From positions 2,976,001-3,040,000 of the forward strand of contig NZ_JAPEOX010000001.1 in assembly GCF_026340675.1 (NCBI RefSeq): 64,000 bases of DNA, in the 5' to 3' direction. How positions within the stretch are numbered: the first letter of the stretch is position 1; each line of letters starts with the position of its first letter. This stretch comes from Streptomyces sp. NBC_01264. Its GTDB lineage: Bacteria; Actinomycetota; Actinomycetes; Streptomycetales; Streptomycetaceae. This document shows positions 10,368 through 18,383 of the stretch, one piece after another. The notes under the pieces were generated by a model that saw nothing but the letters and a program-made list of their open reading frames with translations, did no database searches and had not been told where the DNA came from. The translations under genes were made by a program, and so were the position numbers.

Positions 10368-11323
10368 AGCCGCGCCTCCCGGATGCGCTCCACCCCGCGG
10401 CAGCGGGCCGGCGCCGCACGCCGGTTCTCCGCGATCTCCTCCTCCGTCGGCAGCTCCGCACCGCGCGTCAGCAGCTTCAGCTTCGGCTGGTACTTCTCCG
10501 GTACGACCGGCAGCCCGGGCGGGGCCGTCGAGGTCGCGCCGGCGGCGAAGACCTGCTTGACGAGGCGGTCCTCCAGCGACTGGTACGAGAGCACCACGAT
10601 CCGGCCGCCGACGGCGATCCGGTCCACGGCCGCGGGGATCGCCCGCTCCAGTCCGGACAGCTCGCCGTTGACCTCGATGCGCAGGGCCTGGAAGGTGCGC
10701 TTGGCCGGGTTGCCGCCGGTCCGCTTCGCGGCCTGCGGCAGGGAGTCGCGGATCAGTTCGACGAGGCGGGCGCTGTTGGTGAAGGGATCCTTGTCCCGCT
10801 CGCGCACCACCGCGGACACGATCCGCTTGGCCTGCTTCTCCTCGCCGTACTGGCGCAGGATGCGGACCAGCTCGCCGGGCGCGTAGGTGTTGAGGACCTC
10901 GGCCGCGCTGATGCCCGTCGTCTGGTCCATCCGCATGTCGAGCGGGGCGTCCTGCGCGTAGGCGAAGCCGCGGTCGGCCTCGTCCAGCTGCATGGAGGAG
11001 ACGCCGAGGTCGAAGAGGATGCCCTGCACGGTGGGGATGCGCAGGCCGTCCAGTACCTCGGCCAGGTCGGCGTAGATGGCGTGGACGAGGGTGACCCGGT
11101 CCCCGAAGGGCGCGAGGCGCTCCCCGGAGAGGCGCAGGGCTTCCTTGTCGCGGTCCAGGCCGATCAGGTGGGCCTCGGGGAACCGGGTGAGCAGGGCCTC
11201 GCTGTGCCCGCCGAGGCCGAGGGTGCAGTCGACGACGACGGCCCCGGGCCTCTCCAGTGCCGGGGCCAACAGGTCCAGGCACCGCTGGAGCATCACCGGG
11301 ACGTGTCGGGACTCGCTAGTCAA
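10364..11323 (-). CDS. rsmH: RsmH (MraW), 16S rRNA m4C1402 methyltransferase
   Basis: SAM-dependent N4-methyltransferase acting on C1402 of 16S rRNA, usually the first or second gene of dcw clusters. The 319-residue protein begins [13 protein letters not shown] and has the SAM loop [30 protein letters not shown], and [15 protein letters not shown], all typical of RsmH. The start is TTG at 11323 with GAGAGGG about 5 nt upstream; a later ATG (11293) would remove conserved residues. It is the first gene of the minus-strand operon here. The mraZ gene usually found upstream is missing. Confidence 0.95.
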   Translation of the reverse strand: MTSESRHVPVMLQRCLDLLAPALERPGAVVVDCTLGLGGHSEALLTRFPEAHLIGLDRDKEALRLSGERLAPFGDRVTLVHAIYADLAEVLDGLRIPTVQGILFDLGVSSMQLDEADRGFAYAQDAPLDMRMDQTTGISAAEVLNTYAPGELVRILRQYGEEKQAKRIVSAVVRERDKDPFTNSARLVELIRDSLPQAAKRTGGNPAKRTFQALRIEVNGELSGLERAIPAAVDRIAVGGRIVVLSYQSLEDRLVKQVFAAGATSTAPPGLPVVPEKYQPKLKLLTRGAELPTEEEIAENRRAAPARCRGVERIREARL

Positions 11324-11634
11324 AGCGCCCTCTCAGATAACGGCGCGGCAGGCATACGCCGCGCCGCGCACGCGGAGTCTTACCAAAGGGCCGGGCGGCC
11401 GGTCAGGGCCGGGCTCCGGCCGGTTCGCGTCACTTTAGTGCAACGGTCGCCGCGGTCAACGAACCGCCCCGCGCGGCGTGCGCCCCGCTGCGACCGAAGC
11501 CGCAAAAGCCGTGAATCACCCGGACAGCCGCGTGCGCCTCACCCCTGTGGGTTAGCTCACAACAGGATCAGGTGACCTTCTTTGTCCACCCTCACTCGAT
11601 GCCCATACGCCCTGTGACCACTAACGTCGTATGC
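11324..11634. other. Divergent intergenic region rsmH / carbonic anhydrase
   Basis: This 311-bp gap separates divergent genes. It holds the dcw promoter noted above and an Arg/Gly-codon-like GC-rich leader for rsmH. For the plus-strand gene, a possible -10 (TAACGT, 11622-11627) lies 7 nt before the ATG. I see no coding sequence or RNA gene. Confidence 0.5.
11432..11459 (-). promoter_or_regulatory. Putative promoter of the dcw operon
   Basis: Read on the minus strand, TTGACC (11459-11454) and TAAAGT (11437-11432) are separated by 16 bp and look like a housekeeping -35/-10 pair. The predicted start would leave a leader of about 100 nt before rsmH. Confidence 0.5.
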
Positions 11635-12186
11635 ATGACGACTTCCGTACCCCTGCCCGCCGCCTCCGCGACCAAGGCCGCCGAGAAGCTCACCGTCACC
11701 GACCGCCTGGTCGACTCGAACCGCGCCTACGCGGCGAAGTTCACCGACCCGGGCATGGACGCCCGTCCGGTCCTCCAGGTGGCCGTCGTGGCCTGTATGG
11801 ACGCCCGCCTCGACCTGCACGCCGCTCTCGGCCTGGAGCTGGGCGACTGTCACACGATCCGAAACGCGGGCGGAGTGGTCACCGACGACACCATCCGGTC
11901 CCTCACCATCAGCCAGCGGGCGCTCGGCACCCGCACGGTGATACTCATCCACCACACCGGATGTGGTCTCGAAAGCCTGACCGAGGACTTCCGGCACGAG
12001 CTGGAGGACGAGGTCGGCCAGCGCCCCGCGTGGGCCGTCGAAGCCTTCCGTGACGTGGACCAGGACGTCCGCCAGTCCATGCAGCGGGTTCGTACGAACC
12101 CCTTCCTGCCCCACAAGGACGATGTGCGAGGCTTCGTCTTCGATGTGCACACCGGGCTCCTGCGGGAGATCGATCCCACCTCTTGA
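11635..12186 (+). CDS. Short beta-class carbonic anhydrase
   Basis: Zinc enzyme interconverting CO2 and bicarbonate. The 183-residue protein has the beta-class motif C54-x-D56-x-R58 (VACMDARLD) and H107-x-x-C110 (HHTGCG), giving the Cys2His zinc site and the Asp-Arg dyad. NAGGVVTDDTIRSL is also typical. It belongs to the short actinobacterial type, comparable to M. tuberculosis Rv1284. The ATG at 11635 was chosen because the upstream in-frame sequence has no family similarity. A TAACGT box 7 nt before the ATG suggests a leaderless or very short leader. Cytoplasmic; it supplies bicarbonate for carboxylations. Confidence 0.92.
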   Translation: MTTSVPLPAASATKAAEKLTVTDRLVDSNRAYAAKFTDPGMDARPVLQVAVVACMDARLDLHAALGLELGDCHTIRNAGGVVTDDTIRSLTISQRALGTRTVILIHHTGCGLESLTEDFRHELEDEVGQRPAWAVEAFRDVDQDVRQSMQRVRTNPFLPHKDDVRGFVFDVHTGLLREIDPTS

Positions 12187-12230
12187 GTGACACCAGGGCC
12201 AAGGGCCGTCAAGAATGCGGGGAGACGTCA

Positions 12231-12249
12231 CCCGGAAGAAGCTTCCGGG
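12231..12249 (+). terminator. Hairpin after carbonic anhydrase gene
   Basis: CCCGGAAG (12231-12238) and CTTCCGGG (12242-12249) form a perfect 8-bp stem with a 3-nt loop, 45 bp past the stop codon. No T-run follows, as is common for Streptomyces terminators. Confidence 0.55.
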
Positions 12250-12272
12250 CCGGTGATCGCGTTTCGACGTTC

Positions 12273-12278
12273 TTGACA
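12273..12278 (+). promoter_or_regulatory. Possible -35 element of moxR operon
   Basis: A perfect TTGACA hexamer sits about 85 bp before the moxR start. The matching -10 is unclear (TGTTTC at 12296-12301 has 17-bp spacing), so this is a weak promoter call. Confidence 0.3.
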
Positions 12279-12361
12279 GCTCGCGGTTTCTGAGGTGTTT
12301 CGGGGTGGGCCGGTCATGCGCCATGGGGCGCCGGCCCTGAGAAAGGGTCGAGGAGAACCAG

Positions 12362-13372
12362 GTGACCACGTATGACGACCGAGCGAGCCTCGCGGATCTG
12401 ACCAGCACGGCGCAGCAGGTGCGGGAATCCATCGAGAGCGTGATCGAGGGCAAGCCGGAAGTGGTCCGCCTCGCGCTGACCGTCCTGCTCGCCGAGGGGC
12501 ACCTGCTGATCGAGGACGTCCCCGGCGTCGGCAAGACGATGCTGGCCAAGGCGCTCGCCAAGTCCATCGACTGTTCGGTCCAGCGGATCCAGTTCACCCC
12601 GGACCTGCTGCCCTCGGACATCACCGGCGTGAGCATCTACGACCAGCAGCGCCGGGAGTTCGAGTTCAAGCCGGGCGCGATCTTCGCGCAGATCGTCATC
12701 GGCGACGAGATCAACCGCGCCTCCCCCAAGACCCAGTCCGCGCTGCTGGAGTCCATGGAGGAGCGGCAGGTCACCATCGACGGCACCACCTACACGCTGC
12801 CGAGCCCCTTCATGGTCGTCGCCACCCAGAACCCCGTGGAGATGGAGGGCACCTATCCCCTCCCCGAGGCCCAGCGCGACCGCTTCATGGCCCGGGTCTC
12901 GGTGGGCTACCCCAGCCCCGAGGCCGAGCTGCGGATGCTCGACGTGCACGGCGGGCTCTCCCCGCTCGACGACCTGACGGCCGTCGCGCACGCCCACGAC
13001 ATCGGCAAGCTCATCGAAGCCGTCCGCGAGGTGTACGTGGCCGAGCCCGTCCGGCGCTACGTCGTCGACCTGGTCTCCGCCACCCGCAGCCACCCCGACC
13101 TGCGGCTGGGCGCCTCGCCCCGCGCCACCCTGCACCTGCTGCGCGCCGTGAAGGCCTCCGCCGCCCTGTCCGGGCGTGACTACGTCCTGCCCGACGACGT
13201 CCAGGCCCTGGCCGGACCCGTGCTCGCGCACCGGCTGCTGCCCACCGCGCAGGCCCAGCTGAGCCGGCGCACCGCCGAGCAGGTCGTCGCCGACATCCTC
13301 CAGCGCACCCCCGTACCGGCCGCACAGTCCCGCGGCGAGATCCCGCCCGGCGCGGGCATCCGGGGCTTCTGA
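12362..13372 (+). CDS. MoxR-family AAA+ ATPase
   Basis: 336-residue AAA+ chaperone-like ATPase of the MoxR family. Walker A is EDVPGVGKTML, Walker B is IVIGDEINRASPKTQ, and a sensor region ATQNPVEMEGTYPLPEAQRDRF is the MoxR hallmark. Such proteins are usually encoded beside a DUF58 (von Willebrand-like) partner and a membrane protein, as here, and are thought to remodel or activate protein complexes. The start is GTG at 12362, just after a GAGGAGAACC site. It overlaps the DUF58 gene by 1 bp (TGATG), so the three genes 12362-17228 form one operon. Confidence 0.93.
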   Translation: MTTYDDRASLADLTSTAQQVRESIESVIEGKPEVVRLALTVLLAEGHLLIEDVPGVGKTMLAKALAKSIDCSVQRIQFTPDLLPSDITGVSIYDQQRREFEFKPGAIFAQIVIGDEINRASPKTQSALLESMEERQVTIDGTTYTLPSPFMVVATQNPVEMEGTYPLPEAQRDRFMARVSVGYPSPEAELRMLDVHGGLSPLDDLTAVAHAHDIGKLIEAVREVYVAEPVRRYVVDLVSATRSHPDLRLGASPRATLHLLRAVKASAALSGRDYVLPDDVQALAGPVLAHRLLPTAQAQLSRRTAEQVVADILQRTPVPAAQSRGEIPPGAGIRGF

Positions 13373-14802
13373 TGAGCGCCGGCGCCCCGCACGACGACGC
13401 GGGCGGCCGGGGACCGCAGTCCACCGGGAGCGCCGCCGGGCTGCGCGCGTCCCTGTCCGGGCTGACCACCCGCGGCCGGTCCTTCCTGGCCGCCGGTATC
13501 GCCGCCGGGCTGTGCGCGTACGTACTGGGCCAGTCCGAGCTGCTCCGCGTCGGACTGCTGCTCGCCGTGCTGCCGCTGCTCTGCGTCCTGGCCCTGCACC
13601 GCACCCGCCACCGGGTCTCCGGCAACCGCCGGCTGACCCCGATGCGGGTGCCCGCGGGCTCCGAGGCCCGCGTGCAGCTGCGGCTCGACAACACCTCCCG
13701 GATGCCGACGGGGCTGCTGATGCTCCAGGACCGGGTGCCCTACGTGCTGGGGCCCCGGCCGCGCTTCGTCCTGGACCGGGTCGAGCCGGGCGGCCGCCGC
13801 GACGTCTCGTACCGGGTCCGCTCCGATCTGCGCGGCCGCTACCCGCTGGGCCCGCTCCAGCTGCGGCTCACCGACCCCTTCGGGCTGGTCGAACTGACCC
13901 GCTCCTTCTCCGCCTACGACACCCTCACCGTCATCCCGCGCACCGAGGCCCTGCCCCTGGTGCGCTTCACCGGCGAGTCCTCCGGCTACGGCGACGGCAG
14001 CCGCCGTTCGCTGGCCCTGGCGGGCGAGGACGACGTGATCCCGCGCGGCTACCGGCGCGGCGACGACCTGCGCCGCGTGCACTGGCGCTCCACCGCCCGC
14101 TACGGCGAGCTGATGGTGCGCCGCGAGGAGCAGCCGCAGCGCAGCCGGGCCACGGTGGTGCTGGACACCCGGCGCCTCGCCTACGAGGGCGCCGGCCCCG
14201 ACTCGGCCTTCGAGTGGGCCGTCTCGGCCGCGGCGTCGACCCTGGTGCACCTGCTGGAGCAGGGCTTCTCCGTGCGGCTGCTGACCGACACCGGGGACTG
14301 CGTGCCCCGCGAGGGCGGCGGCTTCACCTCCGGCGGGCAGGAGTCCGCGGAGGCGACGGGGCTCCTGATGGACACCCTCGCGGTGATCGGCCACTCCGAC
14401 GGCGCGGGCCTCTCGCGGGCCTGCGACGCGGTCCGGAGCAACGGCACCGGCAGCGGCTTCGGCGGAGCGGGCGGTGACGGGCTCCTCATCGCCTTCTTCG
14501 GAGACCTGGACGACGTACAGACGGGCCTGGCGGCCAGGATGTGCCGGCGCGGCGGAGGGGCCGTGGCGTTCGTCCTGGACTCCGCGGACTGGTCCGGGCG
14601 GCCCCAGGGCCTGGCTTCGGTGATGTCGGCGATGTCGGAGGGAGTGCCCCCGCTGGAGGAGCGCCTGGCCGCGCTGCGCGACGCGGGCTGGACGGCGCTG
14701 GCCGCCCCGCCCGGGGTGGCCTTCGGGGAACTGTGGCGGCAGGCGGGCAACGCGCCGATCGGCGCGGCGGGCGGTTCGGGTTCGGCGGGGGGCTGGGGAT
14801 GA
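13372..14802 (+). CDS. DUF58-domain membrane protein (MoxR partner)
   Basis: 476-residue protein with two N-terminal hydrophobic segments (around residues 37-75) followed by a soluble region. The DUF58 signature GYRRGDDLRRVHWRSTAR and the preceding PFGLVE segment are clear. DUF58 proteins carry a von Willebrand-type fold and are predicted clients or partners of MoxR ATPases. The ATG is coupled to the moxR stop, and its own stop overlaps the next gene by 4 bp. Exact function is unknown; a role in the envelope is inferred from the membrane segments and the transglutaminase neighbour. Confidence 0.88.
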   Translation: MSAGAPHDDAGGRGPQSTGSAAGLRASLSGLTTRGRSFLAAGIAAGLCAYVLGQSELLRVGLLLAVLPLLCVLALHRTRHRVSGNRRLTPMRVPAGSEARVQLRLDNTSRMPTGLLMLQDRVPYVLGPRPRFVLDRVEPGGRRDVSYRVRSDLRGRYPLGPLQLRLTDPFGLVELTRSFSAYDTLTVIPRTEALPLVRFTGESSGYGDGSRRSLALAGEDDVIPRGYRRGDDLRRVHWRSTARYGELMVRREEQPQRSRATVVLDTRRLAYEGAGPDSAFEWAVSAAASTLVHLLEQGFSVRLLTDTGDCVPREGGGFTSGGQESAEATGLLMDTLAVIGHSDGAGLSRACDAVRSNGTGSGFGGAGGDGLLIAFFGDLDDVQTGLAARMCRRGGGAVAFVLDSADWSGRPQGLASVMSAMSEGVPPLEERLAALRDAGWTALAAPPGVAFGELWRQAGNAPIGAAGGSGSAGGWG

Positions 14803-17228
14803 GCGGACGGGCGAGACTGACGGTCTTCGCGGCCCTGGCGACGCTGTTCACCGCCTGGTCGCTGACCCCGCTGGTGGAATCGACCACTTGGCTGCCACAG
14901 GCGGCGCTGCTGCTGGCGCTGCAGAGCGCGGTGGGCGCGGGGGCGCGGCGGGTACCGCTGGCCCGGACGCTGACCGTGGCTTCGCAGCTCCTCGTATCGC
15001 TGCTGGCGCTGATGCTGGTGTTCGGCGGGAAGTTGCCGTCCGCCGCCGGCGAGGGACTGCTGGACTATCTCGTCACGGACTTCGGCGCACTGTTCCGCCA
15101 GGGCGTGCAGGACGTGAACGAGTTCTCGATGCCGGCCCCGCTGACGGACGGGATCCGGCTGCTGCTGGTGTCCGGGGTACTGCTGATCGGGCTGCTGGTG
15201 GACCTGCTGGCGGTGACCGTACGGACGGCCGCCGCGGCCGGACTCCCGCTGCTCGCGCTGTACTCGGTGGCGGCGGGCCTGTCGGGCGCGGCCACCGGAT
15301 CCGGCGGCGCCTCCTGGGTCGGCTTCCTGCTGGCGGGCTGCGGCTACCTCCTGCTCCTGCTGGCCGAGGGCCGCGACCGGCTCGCGCAGTGGGGACGGGT
15401 CTTCGGCGCGGCCCCGCGCAGCAAGGTCTCCGCCGGATCCGCGGGCGGCGGACAGGCCCTCGCCCCGGTGCGCACCGGGCGGCGGATCGGCGCGGTCGCG
15501 CTGGGTCTGGCGCTGGCGGTGCCCGTGGTGCTGCCCTCCATGGGCAGCGGACTCCTCGGCACGGGCGGCGGCGGCGCGGGAGAGGGCGAGGGCAACGGCC
15601 TCGGCCCGTCGATCCAGGCGGTCAACCCACTGGTCTCCCTGCAGAGCAGCCTGAACACCCAGGACAACCGGGTGGTGCTGCGCTACCGCACGGACAGCCC
15701 GCAGCTCAGCGAGCAGTACCTGCGGATCCTGGCGCTGGACCAGTTCAACGGCGTCAAGTGGGAGGCGTCGGGGCGGGCCCTGACGGACGTCCCGAAGCGC
15801 ATGCCGGACCCGCCCGGGGTGAGCGAGAGCGTGCTGAACGGCGCGACCGAGGTGCAGACCTTCATCTCCTCGGCGCAGACGTACGCGCAGCGCTACCTGC
15901 CGATGCCCTATCCCGCGACGGGGGTGGACATCGCCGGGAAGTGGCGGTTCGAGCCGGCCGGGCGCACGCTCGTCGGGGACCAGCTGGGCAAGGACAAGTT
16001 CCAGAACGCCCAGGGCGTGCAGTACTCGGTGCGGAGCCTGTTGCTGAACCCGACGGCGGAACAGTTGCGCCGCGCACCGGCGGCGAACCCCGGGATCGCG
16101 GCCGAGTACACGAAGGTGCCGGACAACCTGCCGGCGATCGTCGTCCAGACGGCCCGCGACGTCACGCGCGGCACCAAGGACGACTACTCGGCGGCGGTCA
16201 AGCTCCAGGACTACTTCGCGGTGAGCGGCGGATTCCGCTACGACACGAAGGTCTCCTCGGGTACGGGTTCGCAGGCCATCGCCAAGTTCCTCGCCGACAA
16301 GGAGGGCTTCTGCGTCCACTTCGCCTTCTCGATGGCCTCGATGGCGCGCACCCTCGGGATCCCGGCGCGGGTCGCGGTCGGGTTCACGCCCGGGGTGAAG
16401 CAGTCCGACGGCGTCGTCAACGTCTCGATGCGGGACGCGCACGCCTGGCCCGAGCTGTACTTCGAGGGCGTGGGCTGGACCCGTTTCGAGCCGACGCCCC
16501 GGTCGGGCATCACGGTGCCGGACTACAGCCGGCCCACCACCCCGCAGACCCAGCCGAGCGCGCCGACGGCAGCTCCGTCCGCGAGCGCGGCACAGCCCTC
16601 GGCCGGGCCCTCGACGGCGGACGACTGCCCGCCGGAGCTGAGGAAGCTGGGCGAGTGCGGTCCGGCCGCGGGGCAGCGGAACACGGGCGCGGGGGGCGAC
16701 GGCCCGTCCGCGGCCACGCTCCTGGGCTGGACGGCCGCGGGCATCCTGCTGCTGGCCGTGCCGCTCCTGCCGTTCCTGTGGCGCGGGCGGCTGCGGGCGC
16801 GGCGGCTCGGGTCGGGGCGGGTCCTGACCGCCTGGCGTGAGCTGGGCGACGCGGCGTGGGACGTCGGGATCGTCCCGGACGAGGCGCTGTCCCCGCGGGG
16901 GGCGGCGGACCGGGTGGTGACCCTGGGCCGGCTGGATCCGGCGGCGGCCGATGCCGTACGCCGGGTCGCGGGCGCGGTGGAGCGGGAACTGTACGCACCG
17001 CCGGGCGCGGAGCCCCCCTACGGGGAGCTGGCCCAGGACGTCCTGCTGGCCCGCGCCGGGCTCCTCGCCGGGGTGTCCCGGCGGTCCCGGCTGCGCGCCC
17101 TGTTCTTCCCCCGCTCGGCGGCGCGGGTCAGCTGGGCGGCCTCGTCCCGGTGGTCGGCCCTGATGGCCCGTTGCACGGACGCGGCGGCCCGAGCCCGAGC
17201 CCGCATCCCGCTGCGCGGCCGCGGCTGA
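14799..17228 (+). CDS. Membrane transglutaminase-like protein (TgpA family, DUF3488/DUF4129)
   Basis: 809-residue protein. The first ~240 residues contain about seven membrane segments (TgpA/DUF3488 region). An extracytoplasmic region follows, with a transglutaminase-like core: C505 in KEGFCVHFAF and H548 in DAHAWPELYF. The position usually held by the third catalytic residue (DPT in many relatives) is Glu here, RFEPTP. A Pro/Ser/Ala linker leads to another membrane helix (LGWTAAGILLLAVPLLPFLW) and a C-terminal cytoplasmic DUF4129-like region. The ATG at 14799 overlaps the DUF58 stop. The MoxR-DUF58-transglutaminase trio is a recurrent bacterial arrangement whose substrate is unknown; cell-wall proteins are an inference. 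Confidence 0.88.
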   Translation: MSGRARLTVFAALATLFTAWSLTPLVESTTWLPQAALLLALQSAVGAGARRVPLARTLTVASQLLVSLLALMLVFGGKLPSAAGEGLLDYLVTDFGALFRQGVQDVNEFSMPAPLTDGIRLLLVSGVLLIGLLVDLLAVTVRTAAAAGLPLLALYSVAAGLSGAATGSGGASWVGFLLAGCGYLLLLLAEGRDRLAQWGRVFGAAPRSKVSAGSAGGGQALAPVRTGRRIGAVALGLALAVPVVLPSMGSGLLGTGGGGAGEGEGNGLGPSIQAVNPLVSLQSSLNTQDNRVVLRYRTDSPQLSEQYLRILALDQFNGVKWEASGRALTDVPKRMPDPPGVSESVLNGATEVQTFISSAQTYAQRYLPMPYPATGVDIAGKWRFEPAGRTLVGDQLGKDKFQNAQGVQYSVRSLLLNPTAEQLRRAPAANPGIAAEYTKVPDNLPAIVVQTARDVTRGTKDDYSAAVKLQDYFAVSGGFRYDTKVSSGTGSQAIAKFLADKEGFCVHFAFSMASMARTLGIPARVAVGFTPGVKQSDGVVNVSMRDAHAWPELYFEGVGWTRFEPTPRSGITVPDYSRPTTPQTQPSAPTAAPSASAAQPSAGPSTADDCPPELRKLGECGPAAGQRNTGAGGDGPSAATLLGWTAAGILLLAVPLLPFLWRGRLRARRLGSGRVLTAWRELGDAAWDVGIVPDEALSPRGAADRVVTLGRLDPAAADAVRRVAGAVERELYAPPGAEPPYGELAQDVLLARAGLLAGVSRRSRLRALFFPRSAARVSWAASSRWSALMARCTDAAARARARIPLRGRG

Positions 17229-17255
17229 CGCCGGGGCGGGGGCGGACTCCGGGAC

Positions 17256-17440
17256 CCTGCGGGGCTGGGTCCCCTACCCACCCTTCCACCGTTCCCCGGG
17301 CTCCGCCCGGACCCCGCTCCTCACACGCCGGAGAGGCTGGATTTGCCTGATGTAGCCCGCGCGTACAGGCTGACGCCGGCCAAAATCAGCCCCGCCGGCG
17401 TTTGAGGCGCGGGGTCTGGGGCGGAGCCCCAGGGGGGTCC
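17256..17440. repeat. Palindromic intergenic element, copy A2
   Basis: Lies just after the transglutaminase gene. Positions 17256-17313 hold the CCCTACCCACCCTTCCACCG module, inverted relative to copy A1. Imperfect inverted arms follow at 17318-17345 (variant core CTCACACGCCGG) and 17384-17412 (CCGGCGTTTGAGG), then the flank GGGTCTGGGGCGGAGCCCC. Confidence 0.8.
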
Positions 17441-17451
17441 GGGGCGCAGAC

Positions 17452-17494
17452 GGCTGAGGCCGGGGCTCGATCCCCCCGAGCCCCGGCCTCAGCC
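17452..17494. terminator. Strong bidirectional terminator between convergent genes
   Basis: A perfect 18-bp inverted repeat: left arm 17452-17469 (GGCTGAGGCCGGGGCTCG), 7-nt loop, right arm 17477-17494. It lies between the transglutaminase gene (plus) and the tetR gene (minus), and is followed on the plus strand by TTGTT. Confidence 0.8.
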
Positions 17495-17714
17495 TTGTTC
17501 CCACCCCGTCGGCCGGAGAGACCCGGTCCGCACCTGCCGCCCCGTGTCGGCGGTGCGCTCCGGGTCCCTGTCCGTCGCCCCCAGTCTGGCGCGGCGACAC
17601 CCCGCACCCCATCCGCGCAGATACTCATTTCCGCGCCTAGGTACGGATACTCACCCGCCCCACCAGTTCTACGCGGCCCCGCCGCCCCCGCGGCACCGCC
17701 GATCGGGTCACCCG
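17495..17714. other. Non-coding remainder of the convergent gap, with repeated GATACTCA motif
   Basis: GATACTCA occurs at 17620-17627 and 17646-17653. The minus strand of 17638-17653 reads TGAGTATCCGTACCTA, resembling part of the MacR-type palindrome TGAGTAC-N2-GTACTCA. An 80-codon minus-strand frame starts just after it at 17628 but runs into repeat A2 and has no recognisable domain, so I do not call it a gene. Confidence 0.35.
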
Positions 17715-18347
17715 TCAGCGGTTCCCGCTCACCCGGCCCCGCAGCAGCAGCGACAGCGCCGAGTGCACGTCGTCCAGCGACCGCTCGCTCTGGAAGGACT
17801 GCCAGTCCAGCGCCGCCACCAGCACCATCCCGACCATCGCCGCGGCGGTCAGCGGTACGTCGATCTCCGCGCTGAGCTCACCCCGTTCCACGCCCTCCCG
17901 CAGCACCGTCTCCACGACGGCGACGGCCTCCCGCCGGACGACCATCAGGGTGGACTGCCAGGTCCGGTTGGTGCGCCACAGCTCGGCCACGTAGAGCTGG
18001 GTGAAGGCGGGGTAGCGGTCGATGAAGACCAGTCCGGCCCGGATCATCTCGTCGAGCGCCTCGACCCGGGTCCCGCCCCTGGCCTCGGTGGATTCCGCCG
18101 CCGTCCGCAGGGACTCGGTCAGGAGTCCGACCCCGTGGCGCAGCAGCTCCTCGAAGAGGTCGTTCTTGCTGGCGAAGTTGTAGTAGACGGTGCCCTTCGC
18201 CACGCCCGCCCGCTCGGCGATCTCCTCGACCGTGGTCGCGGAGAAGCCCTGCTCCGCTATGAGGGTGACGGCTGCTTCGTAGAGCTTCTGGCGTGTGGCC
18301 GCGCGGCGACCGCCGCCCGCGGCCGTACCGGTGCTGCTGCTTTCCAT
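17715..18347 (-). CDS. TetR-family transcriptional regulator
   Basis: About 210 residues with an N-terminal TetR helix-turn-helix: RQKLYEAAVTLIAEQGF, then TTVEEIAERAGVAKGTVYYNF, a textbook recognition helix. The C-terminal ligand-binding and dimerisation region contains Trp and Leu-rich helices without specific identity. The likely start is ATG 18347; a GTG at 18362 is also in frame and would overlap the inverted repeat at 18361-18374. The gene is last in a minus-strand set after an ABC ATPase and a YhgE/Pip protein, with only 36 bp between. It is therefore probably the local repressor acting on the 26-bp palindrome at 21455-21480. The inducer is unknown. Confidence 0.92.
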   Translation of the reverse strand: MESSSTGTAAGGGRRAATRQKLYEAAVTLIAEQGFSATTVEEIAERAGVAKGTVYYNFASKNDLFEELLRHGVGLLTESLRTAAESTEARGGTRVEALDEMIRAGLVFIDRYPAFTQLYVAELWRTNRTWQSTLMVVRREAVAVVETVLREGVERGELSAEIDVPLTAAAMVGMVLVAALDWQSFQSERSLDDVHSALSLLLRGRVSGNR

Positions 18348-18360
18348 GGCGCTGATTCTC

Positions 18361-18374
18361 ACAGGTCAACCTGT
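18361..18374. promoter_or_regulatory. Short inverted repeat upstream of tetR
   Basis: ACAGGT-CA-ACCTGT, a 6-bp-arm palindrome just before the TetR start and 10 bp after the YhgE stop. It may be an operator or part of the regulator's own promoter. Confidence 0.35.
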
Positions 18375-18383
18375 CCGCCCGGG

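Noticed and set aside
11324-11634. A missing or frameshifted mraZ in front of rsmH
   Set aside because: No frame in this gap encodes MraZ-like sequence; mraZ seems truly absent here.
17386-17628. Possible 80-codon minus-strand gene
   Set aside because: It ends inside repeat A2, spans a strong terminator and shows no recognisable protein feature.
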